Assembly: GCA_038231255.1 (NCBI GenBank)
Contig: JBBRLR010000121.1
Location: 1 to 13,644 of the forward strand
Source of the DNA: JALYUS01 sp038231255
Lineage (GTDB): Bacteria > Chloroflexota > Chloroflexia > Thermomicrobiales > JALYUS01
Reading direction: 5' to 3'
Length of the DNA stretch: 13,644 nucleotides
A program made the position numbers and the translations under genes. Of the stretch, positions 7,252-13,644 are shown piece by piece. The notes below the pieces were generated by a model. That model was given only the letters and a program-made list of their open reading frames with translations. It searched no databases and was not told where the DNA came from. The stretch's first letter is position 1; the number at the start of each line of letters is the position of its first letter.

Positions 7252-8673
7252 CTACGTTTCGACGCCATCGGCTCGATAAACCTCGGCAATTGCTCGGCAG
7301 AGCGCGTCGTCGTCTTCGGGGAAGACCGTGCGCAGGCCCAGCCAGACCGACTGATCCTCGATGCGCGGGATGACAGGCGTCGCGCCTAATCGTAGGGAGC
7401 GTGCGGCCTCAGCGACCGACAAGCCGCATGCGCGCGCTGCATCCGCACCAAGCACGAGGCTGAACGACGGCAATTCGGCGCCGGGAACCGAGCCGCCGCC
7501 AATCGTCGCGATGGACGGACGCACGTCAACCGGCACCCCCGCCTCAGTAAGTCGCGCTTTGAGCATTTCACAGCGGGCACGAAGCGACTGCGCATCCGCC
7601 GCGATCATCCGCCAGACGGGAATCTGTGCGAGGTGTTCGTCGCGCAGGTAGTGTCGCAATGTCGCGGCGAGACCGGCGAGGGTCGTCTTGTCCGCCCGCA
7701 CGGCCCGCGCGAAGGGGTGCGCGGCGCATCGCGCCACCCAGTCTCGCCGCCCGAGGATGATCCCCGCTTGCGGCCCGCCGAGCAGTTTGTCCCCGCTCGC
7801 GCAGACGAGGTGCGCACCGGCGGCGATGCTTGCCTGCAAGGTCGGCTCGGCAGCCAGACCGAACGTCGCGGTAGTGACGAGCGAGCCGCTGCCGAGGTCG
7901 TCAATCACCGGGAACCCGTGCGCATCGGCCAGCGGCATGAGTTCGCCCGCGCTCGTCGAATGGACGAAGCCCTGGACACGAAAATTGCTCGTATGCACTT
8001 TCAGAATCGCCGCCGTCCGTGCCGATATCGCCTGCTCGTAGTCGCGGAAGTACGTCCGGTTCGTTGTGCCGACATCAACGAGCGTCGCGCCGCTCTGCCG
8101 GAGGATGTCCGGGATGCGAAATGAGCCCCCAATTTCGACGGCTTCGGAGCGCGACACGAGCACGGCGTCGCGCTCCAGCGTGAGGGCGGCGGCGAGCACG
8201 AGCATCGTCGCGGCAGCGTTGTTGTTGACGACGAGCGCCGCCTCGCAGCCTGTCAGGGCGCGGAACAGCGATTCCAGTTCCGCCATCCGCCCGCCGCGCG
8301 CCGCCGTCTCGCGCTCCATCTCCAGCGGCACGTACGACGCCGCGACCGCCATCATCGCCTCCGCCGCCGCGCGACTGACTGGCGCACGCCCGAGATTTGT
8401 GTGCAGGATCACGCCGGTTGCATTGATCACCGGCGTCAGCCGTGGCTGCGCAAATTGCGACAGGTCGTGACAAACCGTGCGGACAATCCGGTCGCGATCT
8501 GGCTCGTCCCCCGCATGCACCCTGGCGCGCTCGTCGTCAATGGCGGCACGAATCACGGCAACACAGTAACGGTCCGCAATGTTGTCCGCAGCGGCGCGGA
8601 CGGCGGGATCGTGTTGAATTGTGCTGACGCCGGGGATGCCCCGCGCTCGCGTTTGCACCGGTCCTGTCGCCAT
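7252..8673 (-). CDS. selA: L-seryl-tRNA(Sec) selenium transferase
   Basis: SelA converts Ser-tRNA(Sec) to Sec-tRNA(Sec) with selenophosphate, using pyridoxal phosphate, in a ring-shaped decamer. The protein is 473 residues (E. coli SelA is 463). Recognisable parts in order: an N-terminal tRNA-binding helical domain (about 20-75); PVINATGVILHTNLGRAP (81-98), a hallmark of the family; a NNNAAA motif (150-155) for cofactor phosphate; DDLGSGS (258-264); and the cofactor lysine Lys296 in SGDKLLGGPQAG. All look intact. The ATG complementary to 8671-8673 is chosen because GAAAGG lies about 6 nt before it; an in-frame ATG 30 nt further upstream (8703) has no ribosome site and sits almost at the putative transcription start. 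selB, selD and tRNA-Sec are not in the window. It is convergent with dnaG and divergent from dnaN. Confidence 0.96.
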   Translation of the reverse strand: MATGPVQTRARGIPGVSTIQHDPAVRAAADNIADRYCVAVIRAAIDDERARVHAGDEPDRDRIVRTVCHDLSQFAQPRLTPVINATGVILHTNLGRAPVSRAAAEAMMAVAASYVPLEMERETAARGGRMAELESLFRALTGCEAALVVNNNAAATMLVLAAALTLERDAVLVSRSEAVEIGGSFRIPDILRQSGATLVDVGTTNRTYFRDYEQAISARTAAILKVHTSNFRVQGFVHSTSAGELMPLADAHGFPVIDDLGSGSLVTTATFGLAAEPTLQASIAAGAHLVCASGDKLLGGPQAGIILGRRDWVARCAAHPFARAVRADKTTLAGLAATLRHYLRDEHLAQIPVWRMIAADAQSLRARCEMLKARLTEAGVPVDVRPSIATIGGGSVPGAELPSFSLVLGADAARACGLSVAEAARSLRLGATPVIPRIEDQSVWLGLRTVFPEDDDALCRAIAEVYRADGVET

Positions 8674-8710
8674 CGGACACCTTTCATCGTTTTGACTGTC
8701 CATCCGGCAG

Positions 8711-8716
8711 ATTGTA
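8711..8716 (-). promoter_or_regulatory. Possible -10 box of selA
   Basis: On the minus strand this reads TACAAT, in the context GATACAAT, about 38 nt before the chosen selA start. The same hexamer is part of the palindromic elements upstream of dnaG and dnaN. The position 17 nt further upstream (GCAAGA) is a poor -35. Confidence 0.3.
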
Positions 8717-8755
8717 TCATTTCATCGACACCCTCTTGCGCGTCCGTCCGTTGTC

Positions 8756-8791
8756 GTGTACAGTGTACGTACAATACGGACGGGATATTCG
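8756..8791 (+). promoter_or_regulatory. Palindromic element and direct repeats upstream of dnaN
   Basis: TGTACGTACAAT (8764-8775) is identical to the element upstream of dnaG. It is preceded by a tandem heptamer, GTGTACA (8756-8762) and GTGTACG (8763-8769), so TGTACA (8757-8762) forms a second, shorter palindrome. GATATTCG (8784-8791) follows 20 nt from the palindrome start; in the dnaG copy the offset is 33 nt. TACAAT (8770-8775) could serve as a -10, but no good -35 is visible. The element lies in the divergent selA-dnaN gap and could affect both. Confidence 0.5.
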
Positions 8792-8836
8792 CGCAGCGTG
8801 GGGGACAGTGGAAATGGTTGACTTGTTCGAGGCAAC

Positions 8837-8842
8837 GGAGGT
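8837..8842 (+). promoter_or_regulatory. Ribosome binding site that decides the dnaN start
   Basis: GGAGGT is followed after a short spacer by GTG 8847. It is the best Shine-Dalgarno in the region. The other candidates are ATG 8814, which has GGGGG at 8800-8804, and ATG 8886, which has only a G-run directly against the start codon. Confidence 0.6.
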
Positions 8843-8846
8843 CGCA

Positions 8847-10025
8847 GTGGCGACAATCGCGAACGACGTTCCCGCCAGCGGGGGCATGAAGATTTCCGTC
8901 TCACAGGAGAACCTGCACCGGGCGCTTGGGCAGGTAATGCGCGCTGTCGCGTCGAAAACGACGCTGCCGGTCCTGAATAATATCCTGCTTTCCACGGACA
9001 ATGGCAAGCTGAAACTGGCGGCGACCAATCTGGAACTGGCGATCACTGCCTGGGTTTCCTGCACGGTCACGCAGGAAGGCGCGGTCACAATCCCGGCGAA
9101 ATCCCTGACCGAGTGGGTGAACACATTACCGCCGGAGACGGTGACGCTTTCCGTGGACCACCGTCTTGCCCTGACGCTCAACTGCGGGCGCAACCGCTCG
9201 ACGATTCGCGGCATTGACGCCGAGGATTTCCCGGCGATCCCCTCGATTGGCGATGGCAACGGCCCGACGATCACGATTGATGGGACACAACTGAAGGAGA
9301 TGATCGCGCAGATTTCCTTCGCTGCGGCGACCGATGACAGCCGCCCGGTGCTCGCCGGTCTCCATGTCAAGGTCGAGGGGCAGACGATCTCCATCGCCGC
9401 GACCGACGGCTTCCGCCTCGGCGTCCGCGACGGCGAATTGACCGCGCCGGTGTCGGAACCAATCTCGGTAATCGTGCCGGCGCGGGCGATGACCGAACTG
9501 GCGCGCGTCCTCGGCGACAGCGACGAGCCGGTCGAGATGACCGTCACGACGAACCGCAACCAACTGATGTGCCGGTCGGGGAGCGTCGAGTTCGTTTCGC
9601 GCCTGATTGACGGCACCTTCCCGGAAGTGCGCCAACTCGTGCCGAAGTCGTACAACACGCGCGCCGTCGCCAGCCGCGAAGGGTTCCTCGGCGCGATCCG
9701 CCGCGCAAACATCTTCGCCCGCGAGAACAACGACGTCGTCAAGATCTCCGTGTTGAAGGGTGAGGAAGAGTACAGCACCGGCACGTTGCAAGTGAGCGCC
9801 AACGCCGCTGAGGTAGGCGACAACCTCAGCGATGTGGACGCCAGCGTCGAAGGCCCGGCGGGCGTGATCGCCTTCAATGTCCGCTATCTCTCCGATGTAA
9901 TGAATGCGACCAAGTCGCAGCAGATGGCGTTGGAAATGCAGGGGCCGAACAACGCCGGCGTCCTGCGCCCCGTCGGCACGAACGACGCAGTCTACGTCAT
10001 CATGCCAATGCATCTCGCGCAGTAG
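8847..10025 (+). CDS. dnaN: DNA polymerase III sliding clamp, beta subunit
   Basis: The beta clamp is a ring-forming dimer that encircles DNA and tethers the replicative polymerase and repair proteins. From GTG 8847 the protein is 392 residues; from the internal ATG 8886 (MKISVSQENL, the usual family start) it is 379, against about 366-380 for most members. Three repeated clamp folds are present. Typical strings include TLPVLNNILL near the N-terminus, DSRPVLAGL and ATDGFRL in domain 2, and YVIMPMHL at the C-terminus, where the last beta strand of the clamp ends. The 13 extra residues before MKIS are supported only by the good ribosome site, so the true start may be either. recF follows 152 nt downstream on the same strand, the common dnaN-recF pairing, but dnaA and gyrB are not in the window. 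Confidence 0.97.
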   Translation: MATIANDVPASGGMKISVSQENLHRALGQVMRAVASKTTLPVLNNILLSTDNGKLKLAATNLELAITAWVSCTVTQEGAVTIPAKSLTEWVNTLPPETVTLSVDHRLALTLNCGRNRSTIRGIDAEDFPAIPSIGDGNGPTITIDGTQLKEMIAQISFAAATDDSRPVLAGLHVKVEGQTISIAATDGFRLGVRDGELTAPVSEPISVIVPARAMTELARVLGDSDEPVEMTVTTNRNQLMCRSGSVEFVSRLIDGTFPEVRQLVPKSYNTRAVASREGFLGAIRRANIFARENNDVVKISVLKGEEEYSTGTLQVSANAAEVGDNLSDVDASVEGPAGVIAFNVRYLSDVMNATKSQQMALEMQGPNNAGVLRPVGTNDAVYVIMPMHLAQ

Positions 10026-10053
10026 GTAAGATGCCGGTGAGAGACAGGAACTG

Positions 10054-10139
10054 AACGCAGAGGACGCAGAGCGCGCAGAGAACGCAGAGACGATAAAACA
10101 ATTGTATTTTCTCTCTGTGCTCTCCGCGTCCTCTGCGTT
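10054..10139. repeat. Long hairpin built of tandem CGCAGAG 9-mers between dnaN and recF
   Basis: The left arm has four consecutive 9-mers: AACGCAGAG (10054-10062), GACGCAGAG (10063-10071), CGCGCAGAG (10072-10080) and AACGCAGAG (10081-10089). The right arm has their complements: CTCTGTGCT (10113-10121), CTCCGCGTC (10122-10130) and CTCTGCGTT (10131-10139). Arms 10054-10080 and 10113-10139 can form a stem of about 27 bp with an A-C mismatch, a C-T mismatch and a G-U pair, around a 32-nt AT-rich loop. It stands between dnaN and recF and could attenuate or process their joint transcript. It is not a standard Rho-independent terminator, since no T-run follows the right arm. Confidence 0.8.
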
Positions 10140-10177
10140 AAATCCCCTCTCCCGGTGACGGTACGATCCGGGGAACG

Positions 10178-11380
10178 ATGCATCTCACCGCACTGCTGCT
10201 CGAAGAATTCCGCTGCTATCGCCACCTCGCGCTGGACATTCCGGCGCGCGGTCTCGTTATTACGGGCGCGAACGGCAGCGGCAAATCTACGATCCTGGAA
10301 GCGGTCGCCTTTCTTTCGACGACCCGCTCGCCGCGTGCCAGTTTGGACCGCGAGATGATCCGCTGGGAGAGCGGCGCCGATCTCGCCTCCGCGCCGTATA
10401 CGCGGGTGCATGGCGAGGTCGCGAGCGCGAGCGGCGCGGTCTCGCTCGACATCGCCCTGCAAGTCGAACGCACCACCGCCGAAGCCGCGCCGATGACCCG
10501 CAAGCAGGTGAAGGTCAACGGCATCGCTCGGCGCGCGGTGGACGCGGTCGGCAACCTGCGCGCGGTCGTCTTCGCGCCGACCGATCTGGAACTGATCTCC
10601 GGCTCGCCGAGCATCCGACGGCGCTACCTCGATGTGATGCTCTCGCAGGTGGATCGCCGCTACATCCGCGCGCTCTCGTCGTACGCCGCGACGCTCGCGC
10701 AGCGGAACGCCCTACTGAAACGGTTCGCGAGCGAAGGCAGGCGGGCGAGCGACCCCGAGGTGCATGCGGAACTGACCTACTGGGACGAGGCGTTAATCGC
10801 CAGCGGCGCGTACATCTTCGGCCGCCGCCAGATGACCATCGGTCGCCTCTCCGAACACGCCGAGGCCGCCTTTGTCGCGCTCACCGAAGGCGACCGACCG
10901 CTGACCGTCGCCTACGCTCCGAGCATGCCGATGCAGCAAACGCCCGCATCGCTGGAAGAGGCGGAAAGCATCGCGGCGCGCGATTTCGCCCAGGCGTTGC
11001 AGGAGCGGCGCGCGGAGGAACACCGCCGCGCCGTCTCCGTCGTCGGCCCGCATCGCGACGACATCACCATCCTCCATGGCGGCATGCCAATCGCGGCGTA
11101 CGGCTCGCGCGGCCAGCAACGCCTCGCCGTCCTCGCCCTGAAACTTGGCGAAGTCGCCGTGATGACCGAGGAAAGCGGCGACCCACCCATCGCCCTGCTC
11201 GACGACATCCTGTCCGAACTCGATCCGGTCCATCGCGCCTACGTCATCGAGCGGGTGACGGCGGCGGGCGATGCCAGCCAGGTCTTCATCACCGGCGCGG
11301 ACGATGCCCTCGCCGACACTCCCGCCCTCCGCGACATGCAACACGCGCGAGCCGTTGATGGAGCGATCGAACGGCGATAG
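10178..11380 (+). CDS. recF: DNA replication and repair ATPase RecF
   Basis: RecF is an SMC-like ABC ATPase that works with RecO and RecR to load RecA at single-strand gaps and stalled forks. The protein is 400 residues (family about 360-400). Walker A is GANGSGKST (30-38), after the typical FRCYRHLALDIP opening. VFAPTDLELISGSPSIRRRYLD (131-152) is the family-specific segment. GPHRDD (290-295) precedes the ABC signature GSRGQQR (309-315), and Walker B is IALLDDILSELD (338-349). All catalytic motifs are intact. The ATG at 10178 has GGGGA (10170-10174) only 3 nt upstream, so translation initiation may be weak, but no better start keeps the N-terminal beta strand. It probably shares a transcript with dnaN through the hairpin repeat. 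Confidence 0.97.
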   Translation: MHLTALLLEEFRCYRHLALDIPARGLVITGANGSGKSTILEAVAFLSTTRSPRASLDREMIRWESGADLASAPYTRVHGEVASASGAVSLDIALQVERTTAEAAPMTRKQVKVNGIARRAVDAVGNLRAVVFAPTDLELISGSPSIRRRYLDVMLSQVDRRYIRALSSYAATLAQRNALLKRFASEGRRASDPEVHAELTYWDEALIASGAYIFGRRQMTIGRLSEHAEAAFVALTEGDRPLTVAYAPSMPMQQTPASLEEAESIAARDFAQALQERRAEEHRRAVSVVGPHRDDITILHGGMPIAAYGSRGQQRLAVLALKLGEVAVMTEESGDPPIALLDDILSELDPVHRAYVIERVTAAGDASQVFITGADDALADTPALRDMQHARAVDGAIERR

Positions 11381-11724
11381 CCCGCGCGAAGCCTGTTATA
11401 AACGTTGTCCGAGCGCGCTTTCGGGCCCGGATTCCGCATCACACGGCTTTGCCGTCGTGGCGCTCGGAGCCGTTCTCGCTCGATCTCATCATTGGCGAGC
11501 GCCGGGAATCCGCACGATTGGGCGACTATGCCATCCGATAGCGGGAGATGCGAGCAGTTCATCACACCCTCGAAACACGGATTCCCGATCCGTGGATAGA
11601 CGGGCCCTGAATCTTGCGCCGAAAGCGTGCAACAATGTCCATAGCACCGCGCAACGGCGCGGCAACGCATCCCGCTGCGGGCGATCCAACGCGGGCGTGT
11701 CCACAATGAATGAGGAGGCAGCTG
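11381..11724. other. Hairpin-rich non-coding gap between recF and the LLM gene
   Basis: I find no supported gene in these 344 nt. Several short inverted repeats are present: ACGGC/GCCGT (11443-11455), CACGGAT/ATCCGTG (11576-11594, loop 5), CCGCGC/GCGCGG (11647-11662, loop 4), and a longer-range pair CGGGAATCCG (11503-11512) with CGGATTCCCG (11578-11587). CGGATTCCG occurs again at 11428-11436. Small frames cross it on both strands but show no known motif. I looked for a tRNA, including tRNA-Sec, and saw no T-arm/acceptor arrangement. Confidence 0.5.
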
Positions 11725-12603
11725 ATGCAACTCGGTATCCACTATGCGAACTTCACCCTTCCGGGTGGCCCCGAGGCCATAGGCCCAACCCTTGCCGCGA
11801 CCGCCAAAGCCGCGGAAGAGGGCGGCTGCGCGACGTTCACGCTGATGGATCACTGGTTCCAGATGGAGCAGTTCGCCACCGCGCAGGACCCGATGCTGGA
11901 GGGCTACACCTCGCTCGGCTTTCTGGCCGGCCAGACAAGCCGCATGACCCTGGGCCTGATGGTCACGGGCGTCACGTACCGCCACCCGGGCCTGCTCGCC
12001 AAGATCGTGACGACGCTCGACGTGCTCTCCGGCGGGCGGGCTATGTTGGGCATCGGCGCGGCTTGGTACGAGCGCGAGCACAAGGCCCTCGGCGTGCCGT
12101 ATCCGCCGGTCGGCGAGCGGTTCGAACGACTGGAGGAGACGCTGCAGATCTGCCAGCAGATGTGGAGCGACAACGACGGTCCCTACCAGGGCACGCACTA
12201 CCAGCTCGCCGAGACCATCTGCGTGCCCCGCCCGATCCAGCAACCCCGACCCCGGATCCTCATCGGCGGCGGCGGCGAACGCAAGACGCTGATGCTGGTC
12301 GCCAAGTACGCCGACGCCTGCAACCTCTTCGCAACGGGACCCGCCGAGGTGGCGCACAAACTCGAGGTGCTCGCCCGCCACTGCGAGACCGTGGGCCGCG
12401 ACCCGCAGACGATCCAGAAGACGATCCTCGGCGGTGGCGACCCGATCGGCGACCCGGACACCTTCCTCGCCAGCATGGAGGAGTACGCAAAGCTCGGCAT
12501 CGACCTCGTTGAGATCGTGCCGAGGACCGCCGATCCGGTCGCCCTGGTCAGCGAACTCGGCGAGAAGATGGTTTCGCGACTGGCCGAAATCGGCACGAAC
12601 TAA
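11725..12603 (+). CDS. LLM-class (luciferase-like) F420-dependent oxidoreductase
   Basis: The protein is 292 residues with a bacterial-luciferase-like TIM barrel. Indicative strings are MQLGIHYANF at the start, the TLMDHWFQM segment after strand 2, LMVTGVTYRHPGLLAKIVTTLD (the typical T-YRHP-LAK string before the GRAMLGIGAAWYEREH segment), and PRPRILIGGGGERKTL in the C-terminal half. These are hallmarks of the actinobacterial/Chloroflexota F420-dependent TIGR03560-like group; FMN use cannot be excluded. The substrate is unknown. Start ATG 11725 is chosen because GGAGG (11714-11718) lies 6 nt upstream; an in-frame ATG at 11710 overlaps that site. The SDR gene follows after 49 nt on the same strand, suggesting one transcript. 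Confidence 0.9.
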   Translation: MQLGIHYANFTLPGGPEAIGPTLAATAKAAEEGGCATFTLMDHWFQMEQFATAQDPMLEGYTSLGFLAGQTSRMTLGLMVTGVTYRHPGLLAKIVTTLDVLSGGRAMLGIGAAWYEREHKALGVPYPPVGERFERLEETLQICQQMWSDNDGPYQGTHYQLAETICVPRPIQQPRPRILIGGGGERKTLMLVAKYADACNLFATGPAEVAHKLEVLARHCETVGRDPQTIQKTILGGGDPIGDPDTFLASMEEYAKLGIDLVEIVPRTADPVALVSELGEKMVSRLAEIGTN

Positions 12604-12652
12604 CCGGCAGGCGCGGGTCTCATCCGGCCGCACGATCAGTAGAAGGGTTCGC

Positions 12653-13642
12653 ATGGCACGCACAAAACCGGACGTTATCGTTCCCAACCTGACCGGAAAA
12701 CTCGCCGTCGTTACCGGGGCGAGCGACGGCCTCGGCTTCGGTCTCGCGGGCAGGCTCGCCCGCGCTGGGGCCGAGGTGATCATGCCGGTCCGCAATGCCG
12801 AGAAGGGCGAGGCGGCAGCGGCGCGAATATGCACGGCGACGCCGGGAGCCACCGTCTCCACCCGCCCGCTCGATCTGGCATCACTCGCTTCTGTCGCGGC
12901 GCTGGGCAGCGCCCTGAACGATGAAGGGCGACCGATCGACATATGGATCAATAATGCGGCCGTCATGATGCCGCCCACGCGCCATCTCTCCGAGGACGGT
13001 TTCGAGTTGCAATTCGCCGTCAATTACCTCGGCCACTTCGCCCTTGTCGCACACGTGCTCCCGCTGCTCCGCGCGGGGCGCGCGCGGGTGACGACGATGT
13101 CCAGCGTCGCGGCGCGGGCCGGTCGCCTCGCGTTCGATGACTTGCAGAGCGAACGGAGGTACTCGCCCGTGCGGGCGTATAACCAGTCGAAGCTCGCGAA
13201 CATGATATTCGCCCTCGAACTGGATCGGCGCAGCCGTGCCAACGGCTGGGGCATCACGAGCAACGCCGCGCACCCCGGTCTGACCGCGACCAACCTGCAG
13301 AGTTCCGGGCCGAATATGGGTCGCAGCGGCGCTTCACCGATGTCCCGCTGGTTCCCCGTGCTGGCGCGCTTCCCATTTCTGATCCAGCAGGTCGAGACGG
13401 GCATCCTGCCCGCCCTGTTCGCCGCGACCAGACCGGATGCGACGGACGGCGCGTACTACGGCCCGGACGGCTGGGCGCACCTCACGGGCGGCGCCACCAA
13501 GCAGAAGCCGTATCGGGTGGCCCGCGACGAAGCCGCGTCGCGCCGCATCTGGGAGGTGTCTGAGCGGCTGGCACAAGTGACGTTCCCCGCACCGGCGGAA
13601 CAGAGCACGCAAACCGCCGAGCGAGCGAGGATGGCAACATGA
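12653..13642 (+). CDS. Short-chain dehydrogenase/reductase (retinol dehydrogenase-like)
   Basis: The protein is 329 residues, longer than a classical 250-residue SDR and like the RDH/WWOX-type or protochlorophyllide-reductase-like branch. TGASDGLG (21-28) is the dinucleotide-binding motif, with R47 in MPVRNAEKG suggesting NADP preference. NNAA (100-103) is the structural motif. MSSVA (149-153) supplies the catalytic Ser and YNQSK (176-180) the catalytic Tyr176 and Lys180; the 25-residue gap between Ser and Tyr fits this longer subgroup. HPGLTATNL (207-215) is also typical. The C-terminal tail (about 310-329) is low in complexity. GAAGGG (12642-12647) lies 5 nt before ATG 12653. The substrate cannot be predicted. 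It probably forms an operon with the upstream LLM enzyme and with the gene that begins at the right edge. Confidence 0.92.
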   Translation: MARTKPDVIVPNLTGKLAVVTGASDGLGFGLAGRLARAGAEVIMPVRNAEKGEAAAARICTATPGATVSTRPLDLASLASVAALGSALNDEGRPIDIWINNAAVMMPPTRHLSEDGFELQFAVNYLGHFALVAHVLPLLRAGRARVTTMSSVAARAGRLAFDDLQSERRYSPVRAYNQSKLANMIFALELDRRSRANGWGITSNAAHPGLTATNLQSSGPNMGRSGASPMSRWFPVLARFPFLIQQVETGILPALFAATRPDATDGAYYGPDGWAHLTGGATKQKPYRVARDEAASRRIWEVSERLAQVTFPAPAEQSTQTAERARMAT

Positions 13643-13644
13643 TG
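13639..13644 (+). CDS. Possible start of the next gene, cut by window edge
   Basis: The SDR stop codon is part of ATGATG. ATG 13639 overlaps the TGA by the common ATGA arrangement, with GAGG (13627-13630) 8 nt upstream; ATG 13642 is the alternative. Only two codons are visible, so nothing can be said of the product. The overlap would suggest translational coupling. Confidence 0.3.

Noticed and set aside
8717..9877. Minus-strand open frame of 386 codons opposite dnaN
   Set aside because: It is antisense to dnaN, has no recognisable motif and has Ser/Thr/Arg-rich composition typical of a shadow frame.
10054..10139. CRISPR array or Rho-independent terminator
   Set aside because: The repeats are contiguous 9-mers without spacers, so not CRISPR. 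The stem is not followed by a T-run, so it is not a classical intrinsic terminator.
11495..11600. tRNA gene, in particular tRNA-Sec (selC), in the recF-LLM gap
   Set aside because: The CACGGAT/ATCCGTG hairpin resembles an arm, but no T-loop GTTCGA context, acceptor pairing or anticodon arm could be assembled on either strand.
11239..13023. Long open frame (594 codons) on the minus strand opposite recF end, the gap, and the LLM and SDR genes
   Set aside because: It lies antisense to two well-supported genes with clear motifs, crosses their intergenic regions, and shows only Arg/Ala/Gly-rich composition with no domain. Long antisense frames are expected in GC-rich DNA.

Overview
The window is a GC-rich bacterial chromosome segment. 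Its content (PpdK, a clamp/RecF pair, SelA, an F420-type luciferase-like oxidoreductase, a zinc-ligand-less DnaG) best fits the Chloroflexota, perhaps near the Thermomicrobia. That placement is inference from protein style; no rRNA or other marker is present to fix it.

Layout. Positions 1-790 are a mobile-element scar. The left edge holds the first 16 codons of an IS1182-type transposase on the minus strand. A 46-codon remnant of a serine resolvase follows in lower-GC DNA, then a tandem 9-mer repeat. Next come ppdK (794-3436, pyruvate phosphate dikinase), a small class I methyltransferase (3609-4247) and a decayed monoacylglycerol lipase/lysophospholipase pseudogene (4399-5098).

The core is a replication/repair cluster: dnaG (5288-7180), selA on the opposite strand (7252-8673), dnaN (8847-10025) and recF (10178-11380). 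selA converges on dnaG and diverges from dnaN. A hairpin-rich non-coding gap (11381-11724) is followed by a probable operon of an LLM-class oxidoreductase (11725-12603) and a short-chain dehydrogenase (12653-13642). The stop codon of the latter overlaps a possible next start at the right edge.

How the genes fit together: DnaG makes primers, DnaN is the sliding clamp and RecF loads recombinase at gaps, so three of the central four genes serve replication and repair. SelA makes Sec-tRNA and implies that selB, selC and selD lie elsewhere. PpdK interconverts pyruvate and PEP. The two C-terminal oxidoreductases probably act on small hydrophobic substrates that cannot be named from sequence.

Most notable observations: (1) all four zinc ligands of the DnaG CHC2 finger are replaced at exactly conserved spacing; (2) an identical 12-mer containing a 10-bp palindrome, followed by GATATTCG, lies upstream of both dnaG and dnaN and nowhere else in the window; (3) a family of tandem 9-mer repeats (CTCTGCGNN) occurs upstream of ppdK and, as a long hairpin, between dnaN and recF, with a looser relative after dnaG. 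I did not find a convincing undescribed multi-gene system.
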